From positions 16,871 to 80,870 of the forward strand of contig CAYXFU010000016.1 of the NCBI GenBank assembly GCA_964464375.1: a stretch of DNA of 64,000 nucleotides, given 5' to 3'. The stretch is from CAIOZA01 sp964464375 (GTDB taxonomy: Bacteria > Bacteroidota > Ignavibacteria > Kapaibacteriales > UBA2268). Positions within the stretch are counted from its first letter, which is position 1. Each line of letters begins with the position of its first letter. The position numbers and the translations under genes were made by a program. This document shows positions 61,586 through 64,000 of this stretch, one piece after another. The notes under the pieces were generated by a model that was not told where the DNA came from, searched no databases, and saw only the letters and a list, made by a program, of their open reading frames with translations.

Positions 61586-61618
61586 AAAATGGGTTCATTT
61601 TGTAATGAACCCATTTTT
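61586..61618 (+). terminator. Terminator after the nitronate monooxygenase-like gene
   Basis: AAAAATGGGTTCATT and AATGAACCCATTTTT arms with a small loop. It is A-rich before and T-rich after, so it can work in both directions. Confidence 0.88.
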
Positions 61619-61647
61619 AATTATGTCTAATTCAAGATAATTGATTC

Positions 61648-62085
61648 TTACATATTCGTAATCATCTGTGATTTCCCTTCCTCTATAGCTTTATTGAATT
61701 TTACTTTTGTATGTAATGCAATTCCTATTATAAAAAATACAATCAATGATAAAATTGCAATTCTATAACTGCCGGTTAGCTGGAGTCCGATACCAAAACA
61801 AAGTGGACCTAACCAACTAGAACCTCTCTCACTGATTTCATAAATTCCAAAATATTCCGCTTCGCTTCCCTTGGGTATCATTGATGAAAAAGCTGATCTG
61901 CTCAGAGCCTGACTTGCAACAATAATCAGACCGAAGAATATTGATAATGCGTAGAAACCAGACTCTCCATTTAAGAATCCGTATGACCAGATCAATGCTA
62001 AACTAAACAGGTATAAAGTAACCAAAATATGCGAGCCTGGCTTGCGAATAAATGACAAAAGATGCTCTGGACACGCAAACACCAT
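61648..62085 (-). pseudogene. C-terminal remnant of an UMF1-type MFS permease
   Basis: About 145 codons encode the last four or five membrane helices of an MFS permease of the UMF1/Atg22-like family: FFGLIIVASQALSRSAFSSM, then IPKGSEAEYFGIYEISERGS and WLGPLCFGIGLQLTGSYRIA. The N-terminal two-thirds of the transporter is missing. An ATG at 62085 is incidental. At about 62080 the sequence switches into the N-terminal part of a different gene in another frame, so a deletion has fused two neighbours. Confidence 0.8.
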
Positions 62086-62278
62086 TTTTGTAGCATAATA
62101 ATAACTTTAATTTATTAGCTTTAAAATAAGGATTTCTCTTGGAATCCAATTGCCGTTTTACTTCTGATTTTAATTCGGGAACCCAATTAGGATCGGCGGC
62201 ATAAATTGTTTCGGGCAGTTTCAGGAAATCATTCATCCCGGCTTTATCAGTAACTTCTATGACTTTGTAAACACTCAT
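62081..62278 (-). pseudogene. N-terminal remnant of a GNAT-like gene
   Basis: ATG at 62278 opens a normal start (MSVYKVIEVTDKAGMNDFLK, LPETIYAADPNWVPELKSEV). This resembles the N-terminus of uncharacterised GNAT-type acyltransferase-like proteins with the Y..DPNWVP..K pattern. After residue 66 (YKNG) similarity is lost where the MFS remnant begins. The reading frame continues for 25 unrelated codons and stops at 62003. Confidence 0.7.
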
Positions 62279-62491
62279 AAAATAATTCTATTATTTGATT
62301 AAATTATTTGTCAATTGAAAAAGTAACATTACAAACTTACTATTATATAAAGTTGAATTTATCACGAAAATGTAATTTAATTGTCAAAGAAATGTCATAA
62401 AGTTAAGCTAGTGGGTGGATTTAAATTTGGGTTCTTTTGAATGTGCTCTTTTTTTTGATCATCAAGTAAAATTTTTTTAAAATAGTCTTAA

Positions 62492-62547
62492 TTTATGGAT
62501 TGTAATTCCATAAATTTAGCTAAATTTGTGGAGTAGTAATCCATAAA
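62492..62547. promoter_or_regulatory. Two tandem dyads upstream of the DUF4143 ATPase gene
   Basis: TTTATGGA...TCCATAAA (62492-62514) and TTTGTGGA...TCCATAAA (62525-62547), each with 7-base spacers and 33 bases apart. They end 12 bases before the ATG. Two equal sites suit an operator bound by a dimer. Confidence 0.65.
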
Positions 62548-62559
62548 ATTAGATTTTTT

Positions 62560-63693
62560 ATGATTGAACGATCGATAAACATAAAAGAGCTTATTAGAAA
62601 AAGTAAGGTTTTACTTATCTATGGAGCCAGAAGAGTTGGAAAAACAACTCTGCTTGATGAATTTCTTAATTCAACTGATCTAAAATACAAAAAAGTGTCT
62701 GGGGATGATTTTCGTATTGTTCAACTATTGTCCTCTCTTGATTTCAAAGAAATAGCCGATTTCGTGGGTGATTATGAACTAATTGCAATCGATGAAGCTC
62801 AAAACATTCCAAATATAGGCAAGTCTCTTAAAATCATAGTTGACAATCATCCCGATATTTTCATAATTGCGACAGGCTCATCCTCATTCGAGATTAATCA
62901 GGAAGTTGGAGAACCACTAACAGGCAGGAAGATATCATCAACACTCTATCCTATGAATATTAGCGAGCTAAGAAGTGTAAAAAATCTATACGAGATTAAG
63001 CAAACTCTTCCCGATCTTCTCGTTTACGGCTCTTATCCTGAAGTTATAACGAATGATAATCCCAAAGACAAGGAAGAGATTCTATTCGAATTATTCAGTT
63101 CTTATTTGTTGAAGGATGTACTTGCCTATGACAATATTCGTTCATCGGGAAAGCTGATGGAACTTTTGAAATTATTGGCATTTCAGGTTGGAAATCTTGT
63201 TTCACTGAATGAGATAGCAACTCAGATTCATATTGATGTGAAGACTATTGCAAGATATATCGATTTGCTTGAAAAGACATTCGTAATCTTCAAACTTAGC
63301 GGCTATAGCCGGAATCTGAGAAGTGAAGTAACCTCAAAATCTAAATATTATTTTGTAGATAATGGAATACGAAATGTTATCATCAATCAATTCAATTCAC
63401 TTGAAACAAGAAACGATGTTGGAGCTCTGTTCGAGAATTTTGTTGTTACAGAAATTGTGAAAGCCAAAAGTTACTCAAGAGATCGCAATCCAATCTACTT
63501 CTGGCGAAACTATGGAGGTAATGAAATTGATATAATTGAAGATAAGAGAGGAAAATTATCTGCTTATGAAATTAAATGGTCAGAATCGGCAAAAGTCCGA
63601 AAACCCAAAACATTTCTGGAAAATTATCCGGATTCAGATTTCAATATTATCAATTCCGGTAATTTTCTTAATTTGATATTAGAAAGATATTGA
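62560..63693 (+). CDS. AAA_14/DUF4143 ATP-binding protein
   Basis: A 377-residue ATPase. P-loop YGARRVGKTTLL (residues 21-32), Walker B LIAIDEAQNI and sensor ATGSSSFEI. The DUF4143 C-terminal part includes VLAYDNIRSSGKLMELLKLL, AFQVGNLVSLNEIATQIHID with a winged-helix look, and a PD-(D/E)XK-like end (GALFENFVVTEIVKAKS...FWRNYGGNEIDIIE...AYEIKW). The end fits a restriction-nuclease-like fold with E, D and E-x-K residues. The family is widespread, often horizontally transferred, and its function is unknown. Two dyads precede it. Confidence 0.9.
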   Translation: MIERSINIKELIRKSKVLLIYGARRVGKTTLLDEFLNSTDLKYKKVSGDDFRIVQLLSSLDFKEIADFVGDYELIAIDEAQNIPNIGKSLKIIVDNHPDIFIIATGSSSFEINQEVGEPLTGRKISSTLYPMNISELRSVKNLYEIKQTLPDLLVYGSYPEVITNDNPKDKEEILFELFSSYLLKDVLAYDNIRSSGKLMELLKLLAFQVGNLVSLNEIATQIHIDVKTIARYIDLLEKTFVIFKLSGYSRNLRSEVTSKSKYYFVDNGIRNVIINQFNSLETRNDVGALFENFVVTEIVKAKSYSRDRNPIYFWRNYGGNEIDIIEDKRGKLSAYEIKWSESAKVRKPKTFLENYPDSDFNIINSGNFLNLILERY

Positions 63694-63726
63694 ATTTTAA
63701 TCATTTAACATTTGATGGTCAAAATT

Positions 63727-64000
63727 ATGAAATTGAAATTTGTATTTATTATTTTTTTACTAGCCTTTATAACGTCAGTGATGACACAAGCACTGAAAGC
63801 TACTGAGATTGATACTCTCTGGATTAGAGATTTGTGGAGAGGACATGAAGAAGATATTATTAAAACTCTGGTTTCATCAGATGACTCTCTGATTTTTGTT
63901 GGTTATAAAAAACCTGCAAAAATAGAGGTATATAATGCCATCAACGGTGATTCAATTAGAACACTCACGTTTCCGAGATCGAAATCAATTTTGAATGATT
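63727..64000 (+). CDS. N-terminal part of a secreted propeller-like protein (cut by window edge)
   Basis: ATG at 63727 opens a frame to the window end. A signal peptide covers about residues 1-21 (MKLKFVFIIFLLAFITSVMT). The following part, LWRGHEEDIIKTLVSSDDSL, then IFVGYKKPAKIEVYNAINGD, resembles the first blade of a WD40-like propeller. The T9SS gene at 21564 starts in a similar way. It could end in a sorting domain beyond the window. Confidence 0.75.
   Translation, partial: MKLKFVFIIFLLAFITSVMTQALKATEIDTLWIRDLWRGHEEDIIKTLVSSDDSLIFVGYKKPAKIEVYNAINGDSIRTLTFPRSKSILND

Noticed and set aside
61648..62085. The MFS frame with its own ATG as a functional small membrane protein
   Set aside because: It lacks two-thirds of the transporter and is joined to an unrelated gene start in another frame.
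1..64000. tRNA, rRNA, prophage, insertion-sequence transposase or replication origin
   Set aside because: I looked through the intergenic regions and gene products and found no supporting sequence; small non-coding RNAs could still be missed by eye.

Overview
The window looks like a chromosomal piece of a Bacteroidota-type bacterium, probably from the Kapabacteria/Ignavibacteria side of the phylum (inference; no marker phylogeny was run). The evidence is seven genes ending in a type IX secretion (T9SS) C-terminal sorting domain, a TonB receptor with a carboxypeptidase-regulatory-like N-terminus, an SBBP/Ig-like giant secreted protein, an OmpA/PD40 protein, and AT-rich DNA packed with short palindromic repeats. 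Some genes have an AGGAG-like ribosome-binding site (rplT, talC) but most have none obvious. No tRNA, rRNA, CRISPR array, prophage or recognisable transposase was seen. Layout: 1-4.7 kb holds secreted T9SS proteins with a HigB2/HigA2-like toxin-antitoxin pair between them. 4.8-9.2 kb carries an AAA-type ATPase and a six-PAS histidine kinase. 9.8-12.9 kb carries trmB and pheT. 13.1-19.3 kb is a cysteine-rich metal-handling cluster: secreted Cys-rich protein, TonB receptor, DUF2318-T9SS fusion, Ig-like lipoprotein, and an outer-membrane barrel fused to an HMA domain. 19.6-21.1 kb is a DegP/HtrA protease. 21.2-26.1 kb has a WD40-like T9SS protein, a GT-C-like membrane protein, a Dabb protein, a GIY-YIG nuclease embedded in repeats, and a LOG-family protein. 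26.2-29.3 kb is housekeeping (adk, rpmI, rplT, pheS). 29.4-34.4 kb is an unusual operon (isochorismatase-like hydrolase, TrxR-like flavoprotein, RlmN-like radical SAM protein) followed by a histidine kinase, a GIY-YIG-like gene and a second isochorismatase-like hydrolase. 34.4-35.2 kb is repeat-rich. 35.2-43.5 kb has a lipoprotein, a DUF2520 protein, an OmpA/PD40 protein, a barrel protein, rsmB and an aspartokinase. 43.6-47.5 kb has an IgGFc-binding-like protein, then an ECF sigma factor overlapping a membrane protein that ends in a T9SS domain. 47.9-51.9 kb is rich in small toxin-antitoxin-type genes (orphan MNT, HicBA, HEPN-MNT) with a transaldolase and a DJ-1/PfpI protein. 51.9-58.3 kb has two further T9SS proteins, one of 1709 residues. 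58.4-64 kb has a tandem repeat array, mrp, a nitronate monooxygenase-like gene, a deletion-fused pseudogene pair (GNAT-like/MFS), a DUF4143 ATPase and the start of another secreted protein. The strongest unexplained pattern concerns the T9SS sorting domains. Five genes and two orphan copies share nearly identical sorting domains whose two variable loops are filled, in coding sequence, by small palindromes of at least three families: a 28-bp GTAGGGG...CCCCTAC type with exchangeable cores, a 33-bp AGATG...CATCT type, and a CTCC...GGGGTGRGG hairpin type. Some families also occur between genes. Twice a toxin-antitoxin pair sits between a complete sorting domain and an orphan copy, which suggests these domains act as homology islands for cassette insertion. 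Other structured repeats include a 133-bp MITE-like element with exact 23-bp terminal inverted repeats, a GIY-YIG gene between direct repeats, and near-identical 48-bp inverted repeats bracketing part of the metal cluster.
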